DNA of 64,000 nt, taken from the NCBI GenBank assembly GCA_016793465.1, contig JAEUJW010000081.1:225812-289811 (forward strand), written 5' to 3'. Under the pieces are notes generated by a model. It was not told where the DNA came from. It ran no database searches and saw only the letters and a program-made list of their open reading frames with translations. This document shows, piece by piece, positions 1 to 8,433 of the stretch. This stretch comes from Myxococcales bacterium (lineage in GTDB: Bacteria; Myxococcota; Polyangia; Nannocystales; Nannocystaceae). Position 1 is the stretch's first letter, and each line of letters opens with the position of its first letter. Made by a program: the position numbers and the translations under genes.

Positions 1-21
1 AAGCGTCCAGGCGGGGTTATA

Positions 22-558
22 GTGCGCCGCGTGGCCGCGGAGGCGTACGACGAGCAGGCGATGACCGGGCGGGGGCGCGCGCTGGGCCGGGTGCTCGCGG
101 CGGCGGCGGCGAGCTCGCCGGAGTTCGAGGCGACCGTGCTGCTGCGGGGCCCGATGGGCGCCGGCAAGACGACCTTCACGCGGGCGCTGGCCGAGGGGCT
201 CGCGGTTCTGCACCCCGGGCGGGTGACCAGCCCGACCTTCACCTTGTGTGCGGTGCATCGCGGGCCGGTCACGCTGGTCCACGTGGATCTGTTCCGGCTG
301 GCGGGGGACGTCGACGGAGCGGCCGACGCGGGCATGGGCGGCGAGGCCGGGTTCGCGGCGCTCGGCGATCTCGAGGAGGACCTGCAGGTCGCGGGGCCCC
401 GCGTGCTCGTCGTCGAGTGGTCGGAGAAGTGGCGCCGGCCGCCGGACGATCACCTGGTGATCGACCTCGGGTTCACCGCCGACGGGGACCGGCGCACGCT
501 GCAGGCGACCGCCGCCGGGCCGCGGGCGACGGCCGTGCTGGCCGCGTGGCTCGCGTAA
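22..558 (+). CDS. tsaE: tRNA threonylcarbamoyladenosine biosynthesis ATPase TsaE
   Basis: TsaE is the ATPase partner of TsaB/TsaD in making the universal t6A37 modification of ANN-decoding tRNAs. The 178-residue product has a Walker A motif GPMGAGKTT at residues 43-51, the family's SPTFTL stretch (about 70-75), HVDLFRL (about 87-93) and the C-terminal VEWSEKW (about 131-137). Length is slightly above the usual 150-160 residues. The GTG at 22 is used here; the ATG 39 bases later (residue 14) is also possible and would give a more typical N-terminus. The gene ends in a small AT-rich island (TAATTAAAG) unusual for this DNA. Family assignment is secure; the start is not. Confidence 0.9.
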   Translation: MRRVAAEAYDEQAMTGRGRALGRVLAAAAASSPEFEATVLLRGPMGAGKTTFTRALAEGLAVLHPGRVTSPTFTLCAVHRGPVTLVHVDLFRLAGDVDGAADAGMGGEAGFAALGDLEEDLQVAGPRVLVVEWSEKWRRPPDDHLVIDLGFTADGDRRTLQATAAGPRATAVLAAWLA

Positions 559-1053
559 TTAAAGGAAGCACGCGCGACCGAGGCGGCGACGGTCCGATCG
601 CGTGAGCCGCGTGGACGGGTCCTGCGCGTGTTTTACGGGCGATCCGTCCGGACCCCGCGAGGACCGCGGCGACCGCCTCCGCGACGTCGGCGACGATCCG
701 CCGGTGCAGGCTCGCGGCGATCGCTGTCGCAACGTCCGGATCGATCTGCCCGTGGATCGGCCGTCGGAGGGCCGTGCAGGGGAGATCGGGAGATCACCGA
801 AGGCGAGGCGAAGCGATCGTCGCGGGGTCATGGCGCTCGGCGCCCGCGATCACGGCGGCGTGTCGCTGCGTCGGGGTGACGCCTGTACGTGCAAGGAACC
901 GAGAAATTCGCCGAATTGGCCCGAAGTAACGCTGATCCGCGGAGCGCTGCAGGCGGCTCGTCGCGGCCCGATCGACACCCCGTAGACGGGGCCCTACACG
1001 GCCCTGCGACGCCGGCCCCAAAAAAAAGTGGCCCACAGGCTGCAATTTTGCCT
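559..1053. other. Intergenic region, no gene supported
   Basis: About 500 bases between tsaE and the histone promoter region. All frames here give arginine- or proline-rich translations without domain features, so I see no gene. The stretch is GC-rich up to about 1015 and then turns abruptly AT-richer, which marks the start of the upstream region of the histone gene. Confidence 0.5.
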
Positions 1054-1081
1054 TTGCAAAGCAAATTTTCGGGTTTATGGT
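1054..1081 (+). promoter_or_regulatory. Candidate promoter of the histone gene
   Basis: A TTGCAA box at 1054-1059 and a TATGGT box at 1076-1081, spaced 16 bases, lie in the AT-rich patch about 95 bases upstream of the histone ATG. The box region also contains an inverted TTTGCAAAGCAAA motif that could bind a regulator. Based on sequence similarity to sigma-70 consensus only. Confidence 0.35.
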
Positions 1082-1175
1082 CCGTGGCGAGCAATGGGGT
1101 CGGTTTCTCCGATCCACTTCGAGTTGCGCTCCTCTCTCATCGTCGCAATTGCGACGCACAGCGAAAGACAGACAA

Positions 1176-1373
1176 ATGGCCAACAAGCAAAAGGCACCCA
1201 AGGAAATCCTCGTCGTCGGCAGCAAGGTCAAGGACGTGATCCGTGACGCCGGCCTCCGCAGCGACGGCGAGCTCATCCAGGCCGTCTCGGACAAGGTCCA
1301 CGAGCTCCTCGGCGCCGCCATCGAGCGCTGCAAGAGCAACAACCGCAGCACCGTCCGCCCGCACGACCTGTAG
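1176..1373 (+). CDS. Small bacterial histone (DUF1931-type histone fold)
   Basis: The 65-residue product (MANKQKAPKE to RPHDL) matches single-histone-fold bacterial proteins of the Bdellovibrio Bd0055 type. Shared features are the basic N-terminus, a KVKDVI first helix, a long central helix (about residues 31-51) and the diagnostic C-terminal NNRSTVRPHDL, corresponding to the RKTVxPxDL end of archaeal histones. These proteins bind and bend or coat DNA in the nucleoid. The ATG at 1176 is chosen because all similarity begins there; an upstream in-frame ATG would add an uncharacteristic Ser/Arg-rich leader. It stands alone with its own candidate promoter and a downstream hairpin, consistent with an abundant monocistronic nucleoid protein. 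GC content is lower than that of its neighbours. Confidence 0.85.
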   Translation: MANKQKAPKEILVVGSKVKDVIRDAGLRSDGELIQAVSDKVHELLGAAIERCKSNNRSTVRPHDL

Positions 1374-1424
1374 GGCGCGGACGATCTCGCGGTCCATTTG
1401 GCCGTGTGATCGCAGCGGAGACAG

Positions 1425-1455
1425 GAGCCGCCTATCGGGCGGCTCTTGTCGTTTC
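1425..1455 (+). terminator. Rho-independent terminator after the histone gene
   Basis: A perfect 8-bp stem GAGCCGCC/GGCGGCTC (1425-1432 with 1438-1445) and a 5-base loop are followed by TTGTCGTTT. It sits 50 bases after the histone stop and 20 bases before the end of the convergent queA-like gene, so it may serve both. Confidence 0.7.
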
Positions 1456-1475
1456 GAACGGCGAATCGTCGGCGC

Positions 1476-2579
<1,104 letters not shown>

Positions 2580-2581
2580 GG

Positions 2582-3322
2582 CTAGCGCGCCTCCCAGCGC
2601 GGGGCGGACAGGCGCGCGCCGGACGGGGCGCGGGCGGGGTCGTCGATCATGCCGACGATCGCGGCGGCGACGTCGTCGGGGTCGGCGAGGCTGCTGCGGT
2701 CGGCGTCGGGGATCGCGGCGGCGTGCATGACGGTGTCCATCTCGCCGGGGTCGACGGCGAGCACGCGCACGCCGGTGCCCGCGAGCTCGGCGGCGAAGAT
2801 GCGGCTGAGGTGGTCCTGGGCGGCCTTGGCGACCGAGTAGAGGCCCCAGGTCGGGTAGGCCTCGACGGCGGCGTCGCTGCTGACGTGCACGACGACGCCG
2901 CCGCCGCGCAGGGCCATGGCGCCGGCGAGGATCTTGGTCAGGCGGAACGGGCCGACGAGGTTGGTCTGCAGCACCGCCTCGAGGTCCTCGCAGTCGCTGT
3001 CGAGCAGGAGGCGCAGCGGCGTGGGCCCGAGGGTGCTGGCGTTGTGGACGAGCACGTCGATCGGGCCGACGAGCGCGGCGGCCTGGTGGGCGAGGGGGTA
3101 GACGGCATGTTTGTCGGCGATGTCGGCGACGACGCCGTGGGCCTCGCCGCCGGCGGCCCGGATCTCGGCGACGACGGCGTCGAGCTCGTCGCGCCCGCGG
3201 GCGACGAGCACGAGCTTGACGCCCCGCGCGGCGAGCCGGCGGGCGAGCGCGCGCCCGAGGCCACGGCTGGCGCCGGTGACGAGGGCGGTGGCTCCGGAGG
3301 TGAGCGTGGTGGTTGTCTGCAT
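2582..3322 (-). CDS. Short-chain dehydrogenase/reductase (classical SDR)
   Basis: The 246-residue protein has the NAD(P)-binding TGASRGLG at residues 16-23, the NxS-type VHNAS at about 92-96, catalytic Ser148/149 and YSVAK with Tyr162 and Lys166. Length and motif spacing fit classical SDRs; an arginine after the first glycines (TGASRG) suggests NADP preference. Substrate unknown. The ATG at 3322 is preceded by AAGGAG at normal spacing; a longer reading upstream lacks this signal. It is the first gene of a two-gene unit with the QueA-like gene and is divergent from the XRE-cupin regulator, a common arrangement for a locally acting regulator. Confidence 0.85.
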   Translation of the reverse strand: MQTTTTLTSGATALVTGASRGLGRALARRLAARGVKLVLVARGRDELDAVVAEIRAAGGEAHGVVADIADKHAVYPLAHQAAALVGPIDVLVHNASTLGPTPLRLLLDSDCEDLEAVLQTNLVGPFRLTKILAGAMALRGGGVVVHVSSDAAVEAYPTWGLYSVAKAAQDHLSRIFAAELAGTGVRVLAVDPGEMDTVMHAAAIPDADRSSLADPDDVAAAIVGMIDDPARAPSGARLSAPRWEAR

Positions 3323-3417
3323 CGAAGTGCTCCTTGAAAGACGAGGGCAAGGTAGTCCGCCCCGGGCCGCGCCCCCCGGCGCTTGCTGATACGTTGGCAA
3401 ACGGTCATCGTGCCGAC

Positions 3418-3969
3418 ATGGACGACGCCGCCGGGCACCTCGCCAACAACATCCGCCAGCTCCGCGAGACGCGCGGCATGACGCAGCAGCAGATGGCGAA
3501 GCTCAGCGGGGTGCCGCGGCCGACGTGGGCCAACCTCGAGTCGGGGGCGGCGAACCCGACGCTGTCGGTGCTGACCAAGGTCGCGGCGGCGCTGCAGGTG
3601 ACGCTCGAGGAGCTCGTGAGTCCGCCGCGGGCGTCGTCGAAGTTCTACCCGGCCGCCAGCCTGAAGGTCCGCCAGCGCGGGAAGGTGACGGTGCGCAAGC
3701 TGCTGCCGGAGCCGATCGCGGGGCTGGAGATCGAGCGGGTCGAGCTGCCGGCGGGGTCGAGCATGACGGGGATCCCGCACACGCCGGGGACCCGCGAGTA
3801 CCTGACCTGCGAGCGCGGCGAGGTCGAGCTGAGCGAGTCGGGGCGGGCCTGGCGGCTGCAGCCGGGCGACGTGGTGGCGTTCCGCGGCGACCAGAACCAC
3901 GGCTATCGCAACCCCGGGCGCGAGGTCGCGGTCGCGTACAGCGTGCTCGCGCTGATGCCGGCCTCGTGA
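3418..3969 (+). CDS. XRE-family regulator with C-terminal cupin domain
   Basis: The 183-residue protein has a lambda-repressor-like helix-turn-helix at about residues 9-63 (LRETRGMTQQQMAKLSGVPRPTWANLESG then LxxVxKVAxALxVxLEEL). A cupin beta-barrel follows at about 105-180 (VELPAGSSM, EYLTCERGEVEL, LQPGDVVAFRGDQNHGYRN). Such proteins bind operator DNA and sense a small ligand through the cupin. The conserved GDQNHGYRN supplies a metal or ligand histidine. The divergent position next to the SDR gene, with under 100 bases between the starts, suggests it controls that transcript and possibly itself. The ATG at 3418 is chosen because the HTH domain begins a few residues later. Confidence 0.88.
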   Translation: MDDAAGHLANNIRQLRETRGMTQQQMAKLSGVPRPTWANLESGAANPTLSVLTKVAAALQVTLEELVSPPRASSKFYPAASLKVRQRGKVTVRKLLPEPIAGLEIERVELPAGSSMTGIPHTPGTREYLTCERGEVELSESGRAWRLQPGDVVAFRGDQNHGYRNPGREVAVAYSVLALMPAS

Positions 3970-4012
3970 GCCGGTCGCGGCGCGGTCGCCCCGGTCGGCG
4001 CGGCGGGGTACC

Positions 4013-4996
4013 ATGCGCCGGATGGCACGCGCACGCTCGGTCATGATCTGGCTCGCCGTCGCGGTGGTCGTGGCGGCGACGGCGGCGGCCTACGGCGCGG
4101 CCGTGTGGCCGTGGATGGCCCCGCCGGCCACCGATGCGGCGGTGCTCGAGGCGCGCTGGGCGGACGTCGTGCGGCGGGCGGACACGTTCGGGCCGGCGGT
4201 CGCGCGGAGCCTCGAGCTCGAGGCGGCGACCGACGCGATCGCGAGCCAGTGGGACGCGGCCGGCGACATGCTGCACGGGGACGCGCCGGCGGCGGCGGTG
4301 GAGCGGCCGCCGGCGCTGACGCCGGCGATCGAGGCGCTGGTGCGCTGGTCGGAGGCCGGCGCGGTCGTGCCGGACCTGTGCATGAACAACGACGTGCCGG
4401 CGGTGCGGCTGGCGCGGCTGGCGGACGTGGCGCTCTACACCGCCGACCGGCCCGACGCCGCGTTCGTGGCGGTGCTGCGGCTGGCCCAGGGGCTGCGTCG
4501 ACGCGGCGCGCTGCTCGGCGGGATCGTCGGGTTCTCGATGGCGCAGAAGGCCGCCGAGACGGCGCAGAGGCGGGGCTGGCGCGGCGCCGAGGTCGAGGCC
4601 GAGCTCCGAAGATATCGGCCGACGGAGGAGGAGCTGCGGGCGGTGGTCGCCCGCGAGAGCGTGTGCTCCTATCGCCTCGTCGAGTCGTCGTTCGGCGCCG
4701 ACTGCGAGCGCTCCGACCCGGGGATGCGGGCGCCGTGGTACGTGCCGATGACGGCGTCGCGCTGGTGCGCGCGGGAGAAGGCGATCGTCCGCGAGCACTT
4801 CGGGGCGCTGCACGCGGGCGCCGCCGCCGAGAAAGACCTGCGGCGCTTCGCCGACGCGCTGGCCGTGCCGGACGGCGCGGCGGCCAGGAGCTTAATTTTG
4901 GAGGCCCTCACGACGCCGCTCGGCGGGACCACGCTGCGCATGGTCGAGGCGCTCGCGGGCTACGAGGTGGCGCTCGTGGGCGTGTCGGCGGCGTGA
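4013..4996 (+). CDS. Hypothetical membrane-anchored protein
   Basis: A 327-residue protein that I cannot assign to a family. Residues about 9-32 form one hydrophobic segment after a basic start (MRRMARARSVM), giving an uncleaved anchor or signal peptide with the rest outside the cytoplasm. The remainder is helical and rich in Ala/Arg/Glu, with six cysteines in the second half (CMNN, SVCSYR, DCERS, RWCARE) that could form disulfides. A codon island TTA-ATT-TTG at about 4891-4899 stands out against otherwise GC-rich codons. No functional clue comes from the neighbours. Confidence 0.6.
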   Translation: MRRMARARSVMIWLAVAVVVAATAAAYGAAVWPWMAPPATDAAVLEARWADVVRRADTFGPAVARSLELEAATDAIASQWDAAGDMLHGDAPAAAVERPPALTPAIEALVRWSEAGAVVPDLCMNNDVPAVRLARLADVALYTADRPDAAFVAVLRLAQGLRRRGALLGGIVGFSMAQKAAETAQRRGWRGAEVEAELRRYRPTEEELRAVVARESVCSYRLVESSFGADCERSDPGMRAPWYVPMTASRWCAREKAIVREHFGALHAGAAAEKDLRRFADALAVPDGAAARSLILEALTTPLGGTTLRMVEALAGYEVALVGVSAA

Positions 4997-5011
4997 CGGC
5001 GGGGCTCTCCG

Positions 5012-5344
5012 TCACTCCGAGGGGCGGACGGTGACGGAGGCGCCGACCTCGATGAGCTTGATGCGCGCGGCCTCGGCGGCGGGCTGCGACTGCCGCGAGA
5101 GCACGACCTGGGGGGCCGACTCGGCCATGTCCTTGGCGTCCTTCAGGCCGAGGCTGGTCAGCTCGCGCAGCACCTTGATGACGCTGATCTTGTTGGCGCC
5201 GCAGCCGGTGAGCACGACGTCGTTGAGCTCGGCGCCGTCGCCGCGGGCGACGCCGGCGTCGGCCAGCATCATGCCGACGAGCTGCAGGGCCTCGCGCACG
5301 CTGAGCTGCAGGATCTGGTCGCGGAGGTGGGACAGGTCAGCCAT
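5012..5344 (-). CDS. Ribosomal protein L7/L12-like protein
   Basis: The 110-residue product resembles bL12. An N-terminal segment LRDQILQLSVREALQLVGMML is reminiscent of the L12 dimerisation helix. A C-terminal KISVIKVLRELTSLGLKDAKDMAESAP then AAEAARIKLIEVGASVTV matches the L12 C-terminal fold, including the factor-binding helix (canonical KIxVIKxVRxxTGLGLKEAKxLVExxP). The usual Ala/Gly-rich hinge is replaced by a short stretch with a CGANK motif. It is not in an rplJ-rplL operon, so it is probably a stand-alone paralogue rather than the ribosomal stalk protein. It could be a small regulator reusing the fold. The ATG at 5344 gives the complete N-terminal helix. Confidence 0.75.
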   Translation of the reverse strand: MADLSHLRDQILQLSVREALQLVGMMLADAGVARGDGAELNDVVLTGCGANKISVIKVLRELTSLGLKDAKDMAESAPQVVLSRQSQPAAEAARIKLIEVGASVTVRPSE

Positions 5345-5362
5345 CGCGGCATGGTAGCGGGG

Positions 5363-5580
5363 CTACAGGCCCGGGTACCAGTCGCCGCGACCGCCCGGCG
5401 TCAGGTCGAGCAGGTTCCACAGCGGTGAGCCGAGGTCGACGTGTCGCGGATCCTGTCCGGGGTCGGCGGGCACGAATCGCCGCGCGCTCGACCGCGAGTG
5501 GCGGATCCGGACGTCGGCCGCCCAGGCGCCGCTCGACCGCGGGACGGCGAGGGGGGCACGAGGAGCTCTCGGCCGTCGCT
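5363..5580 (-). pseudogene. Possible frame-disrupted C-terminal coding remnant
   Basis: Read on the minus strand, the frame ending at the TAG at 5363-5365 encodes a protein-like tail ending DLGSPLWNLLDLTPGG then RGDWYPGL, with balanced composition and GC-biased third positions. Upstream, around a run of six C residues (minus strand, about 5551-5556), a plausible reading TASDGRELLVPP is in a different frame. One extra base there would join both. No start codon or family can be assigned. It lies between the L7/L12-like gene and the zinc-ribbon gene. It may be a decayed gene, a sequencing error in a small gene, or chance. Confidence 0.25.
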
Positions 5581-5585
5581 GGCGG

Positions 5586-6434
5586 TCAGGAGATCACCAG
5601 GCGGGCGACGGCGAGGGCCAGGGTGTCGGCGAGTACGAGGCCGGCGACGCTGCCGGCGAGGTTGCCGAAGAAGATGCCGGCCGAGACGAGTCGGGCGTGC
5701 TCGCGGGCCAGGCCGTCGGCCTGGGCGGCGCGGCGGCGGTATTCGCCGAGCTCGGCGGCGAGGAGGCGGTCGCGTTCGCGGGTCAGCTCGGCGGTGAGGA
5801 GGTTGGTGGCGCCGCAGTAGGGGCAGTCGACGAAGGCGTGGTGCAGGACGCGGAGGGGGCCGCCGCAGGCCCGGCAGCGGGCCGGGGATCCGGGGGCCGC
5901 GGGCACGCGGGCGAGCAGGCGAGGGCGGATGACGCGTCGGTAGCGGCGGGCGGCCAGCAGCCAGGCGCCGACCATGCCGCCGACCACGGCGGCGAGGCGG
6001 AGGACGAGGGCGAGGCCCGCGGCGAGGCCGGCGACGCGGGCCTCGCGGTCGCCGGCGACGGGGGCGAGGAGGGCGGGCAGGACGACGAGGCCGAGGATGA
6101 GCGCGAGGGGGCCGAGGGCGGCCTTCAGGGTGCCGGACAGCCAGCCGCCCTCGATCATGGCGACGATCCGGCGGTCGGCGTCGGCGAGGCCCTGGCGGGC
6201 GGCCCGGACGGCGGCGAGGCGGCGCCGGAGGAAGTCGAGGCGGTCGGCGGCGTCGGCGGGGAGATCGTCCTCGTGGCGACAGAAGTCGCAGCGCACGCGG
6301 GTGCCGACGTCGCCGACGAGCCGCATCGCGGCGCCGCAGCGCGGGCACGGGACCGGCAATTGGTCGACCAGCGGCGCCTCGAGGCCGTGCTGCGGGGCGA
6401 TTGGCGGCGAAGGAGCGACCTGGACTTCGGGCAT
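5586..6434 (-). CDS. Double zinc-ribbon membrane protein
   Basis: The 282-residue protein has two CxxC...CxxC modules. The first (CPRCGAAM...VRCDFC) uses Cys30, 33, 49 and 52. The second (CRACGG...VDCPYCGATN) is at about 205-225. Two or three hydrophobic segments lie between about 120 and 190 and one at the C-terminus. Such zinc-ribbon membrane proteins are common and uncharacterised in myxobacteria. A longer relative with the same architecture is encoded at 19257-20537 in this window (RCPGCGAALxP...TCPMC and CRGCGAAL...RCPYCRCDN), so they are paralogues. The ATG at 6434 is chosen because the preceding in-frame sequence runs into the tRNA leader region. Confidence 0.7.
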   Translation of the reverse strand: MPEVQVAPSPPIAPQHGLEAPLVDQLPVPCPRCGAAMRLVGDVGTRVRCDFCRHEDDLPADAADRLDFLRRRLAAVRAARQGLADADRRIVAMIEGGWLSGTLKAALGPLALILGLVVLPALLAPVAGDREARVAGLAAGLALVLRLAAVVGGMVGAWLLAARRYRRVIRPRLLARVPAAPGSPARCRACGGPLRVLHHAFVDCPYCGATNLLTAELTRERDRLLAAELGEYRRRAAQADGLAREHARLVSAGIFFGNLAGSVAGLVLADTLALAVARLVIS

Positions 6435-6532
6435 GCGCAGGGCCGGATATTGTGACCTGACTCTCGGATTTTTTGCAGCGGGGGGCTTCCAAAAAAGCGC
6501 GGATGCCCTTATTAAACCGGTCCTTCGCACGC

Positions 6533-6605
6533 GGGCTCGTAGCTCAATTGGCAGAGCAAGGGACTCTTAATCCCTGGGTTGTAGGTTCGATTCCTACCGG
6601 GCTCA
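6533..6605 (+). tRNA. tRNA-Lys (anticodon CTT)
   Basis: A complete 73-nt cloverleaf. The acceptor stem is GGGCTCG/CGGGCTC with discriminator A6605. The D-arm is GCTC/GAGC, the anticodon stem AGGGA/TCCCT with loop CTCTTAA (anticodon CTT at 6566-6568) and the T-arm GTAGG-TTCGATT-CCTAC. The 3' CCA is not encoded. It reads AAG, the dominant lysine codon in these GC-rich genes. The upstream 70 bases are AT-richer and probably hold its promoter. Confidence 0.97.
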
Positions 6606-6624
6606 CTGACAAATAGAACGACGG

Positions 6625-6656
6625 AAAGGCCGGGAGACTGTCTCCCGGCCTTTCTC
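6625..6656 (+). terminator. Rho-independent terminator after tRNA-Lys
   Basis: AAAGGCCGGGAGA pairs with TCTCCCGGCCTTT around a 3-4 base loop, giving a 13-bp stem that ends in a T-run, 20 bases after the tRNA. The A/T flanks make it potentially bidirectional. Confidence 0.85.
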
Positions 6657-6828
6657 GCGTTCCGGGGCCGCGCGCGCGCCCCCGGGGCCGGCTGGATCTC
6701 GCAGGGCGGGGCGTGCGGGCGGCCGGGGGAGCCGGGCCCCGCGTCGAATCTCAGGACGGAACGCTGTACGGGCGATTGCGCGAGGCGGGCAGTTTCGGGT
6801 ACCAGGCGACCTGGAGGCTTTAACTCTC

Positions 6829-8175
6829 ATGACTCGTCGTCCCTCGCTGTCCCCGTACGTCCTCGCCTGTGCCGTCCTCGCCCCGCTCGCCTGCGCGGAC
6901 GGCGACGAGAGCCGGGACTCGGCGAACCAGTCGGGCTCGGGGCAGGTGACGACGGCGACGGCGACGGCGACGATGACGGCCACGGCGACGCTGACCGACC
7001 CGACCACGGGCGAGGGCGGGGTGAGCGACTCGGCGGACACGTCGGGCGGGTCGACGCCGCCGGACACGGGCGTCGCGGACACGACGAACGGCGAGACGGG
7101 CTCGGCCTCGGCGGAGACCGGCGACCCGGACACGACGAACGCCACCAACACGACGATGACGTCGAACACCACGCAGACGACCGACTCGACGACCGGCGGC
7201 GAGACCACGGACCCGACCAACGGCGAGGAGAGCTCGGGCGGGGCGTGCGCGGAGGTCACGGTCGAGGCGGAGAACAAGAAGCAGCCGGCCGACATCATCT
7301 TCGTGATCGACAACTCGGGCAGCATGGACTTCGAGGAGAACGCGGTTCAGGACAACATGAACCAGTTCTCGCAGAAGATCATCGCCAGCGGGATCGACGC
7401 GCACGTGGTCCTGCTGTCGAGCTACAACATCTGCATCGCGCCGCCGCTGGGCAGCGGGGGCTGCCCGAACTTCGACACCAAGCTGCCGCAGTTCCTCCAC
7501 GTCGACGTGAGCATCGGCTCCAACAACCCGCTGCAGAAGCTGCTCGAACACAAGGCCGACTGGGAGCCGTCGATGCGGCCGGACGGCTTCAAGCATGTGG
7601 TGATCGTGTCGGACGACGACTCGGACCTGTCGGCCAATTCGTTCCACCAGCAGTTCACCGCCTACGGCCCGCCGTACGACAAGTACAAGCTGCACGCGAT
7701 CGTCGGGCTGTGGGACGCGTCGGACGTCGGCAAGTGCCTCGGCGACCCGTTCTGCTGCGCGACGATCGCGGCGGAGGGCGAGCAGTACAAGAGCCTCACC
7801 GGGCTGACCGGCGGGGTGCTCGGCGAGCTGTGCGACAACGGGCAGCAGAACTTCACGCAGCTGTTCGACACGCTGTCGATGGACGTGATCGCCGAGGCGA
7901 AGATCGCGTGCGAGTGGACCATCCCCGACGCGATGGGCATGGACATCGACTTTAATAAGGTCAACGTCGACTACAAGAACGGGATGGGCGGCGAGCAGGC
8001 CATCCCCAAGGTCGAGAGCATGGCCGACTGCCAGAACCTCGAGGCCTGGTACTACGACGATCCGGCCGACCCCACCAAGATCTACGCGTGCCCGGCGCTG
8101 TGCATGAAGATCCAGGGCAACCCGCTGGCGTCGGTCGACGTCAAGTTCGGCTGCGAGTCGATCGTGCCGCAGTGA
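6829..8175 (+). CDS. Lipoprotein with von Willebrand factor A domain
   Basis: The 448-residue product starts with a signal peptide ending LACADGD (lipidated Cys at about residue 22; the lipobox is slightly atypical). A Thr/Asp/Gly-rich linker follows to about residue 140, then a VWA domain with the MIDAS motif DNSGSM (about 160-165), a second conserved DDDSDLS and several cysteines that probably form disulfides. It is anchored in the envelope and likely binds ligand through a divalent cation. A second protein of the same design is encoded at 48821-49966. The ATG at 6829 gives a proper signal peptide. An AT-rich codon cluster (TTT-AAT-AAG, 7951-7959) is odd for the gene. Confidence 0.8.
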   Translation: MTRRPSLSPYVLACAVLAPLACADGDESRDSANQSGSGQVTTATATATMTATATLTDPTTGEGGVSDSADTSGGSTPPDTGVADTTNGETGSASAETGDPDTTNATNTTMTSNTTQTTDSTTGGETTDPTNGEESSGGACAEVTVEAENKKQPADIIFVIDNSGSMDFEENAVQDNMNQFSQKIIASGIDAHVVLLSSYNICIAPPLGSGGCPNFDTKLPQFLHVDVSIGSNNPLQKLLEHKADWEPSMRPDGFKHVVIVSDDDSDLSANSFHQQFTAYGPPYDKYKLHAIVGLWDASDVGKCLGDPFCCATIAAEGEQYKSLTGLTGGVLGELCDNGQQNFTQLFDTLSMDVIAEAKIACEWTIPDAMGMDIDFNKVNVDYKNGMGGEQAIPKVESMADCQNLEAWYYDDPADPTKIYACPALCMKIQGNPLASVDVKFGCESIVPQ

Positions 8176-8194
8176 GCGTCGGCGCCGCCTGAGG

Positions 8195-8214
8195 CCCCGC
8201 GCGGCGGCGCGGGG
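8195..8214 (+). terminator. GC hairpin after the VWA gene
   Basis: An 8-bp stem CCCCGCGC/GCGCGGGG with a 4-base loop lies 20 bases after the stop codon. There is no T-run, so intrinsic termination is uncertain; it may act in 3'-end formation or stability. Confidence 0.35.
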
Positions 8215-8433
8215 TCGTGTGCGAGAGATCCTGGACCTCCGCTGGAGGCCCGGATCGCCCGTGCATCGTCATCGGGGGCGACCGGACGGCGTTCAGCACG
8301 CGGGCCGCGCTCCACGTGAATCCACATTCATGGCAGATGATGTATCGGCCCTCACCAAACCTGCTGCATGCATGACACGAGGGCTTGACCGGGAGGATTG
8401 ACGTCGGCCGACCGCCATGAAACGGTCCGGCGC

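Noticed and set aside
6450..6605. Integration site at the tRNA-Lys gene
   Set aside because: No integrase nearby, no duplicated tRNA 3' end found downstream in the window, and flanking genes look like ordinary host genes.
8398..8433. TTG start for the kinase at 8398
   Set aside because: GGGAGG is only one base before TTG, too close for initiation, and the added 12 residues have no conserved character; the ATG at 8434 is preferred with stated doubt.
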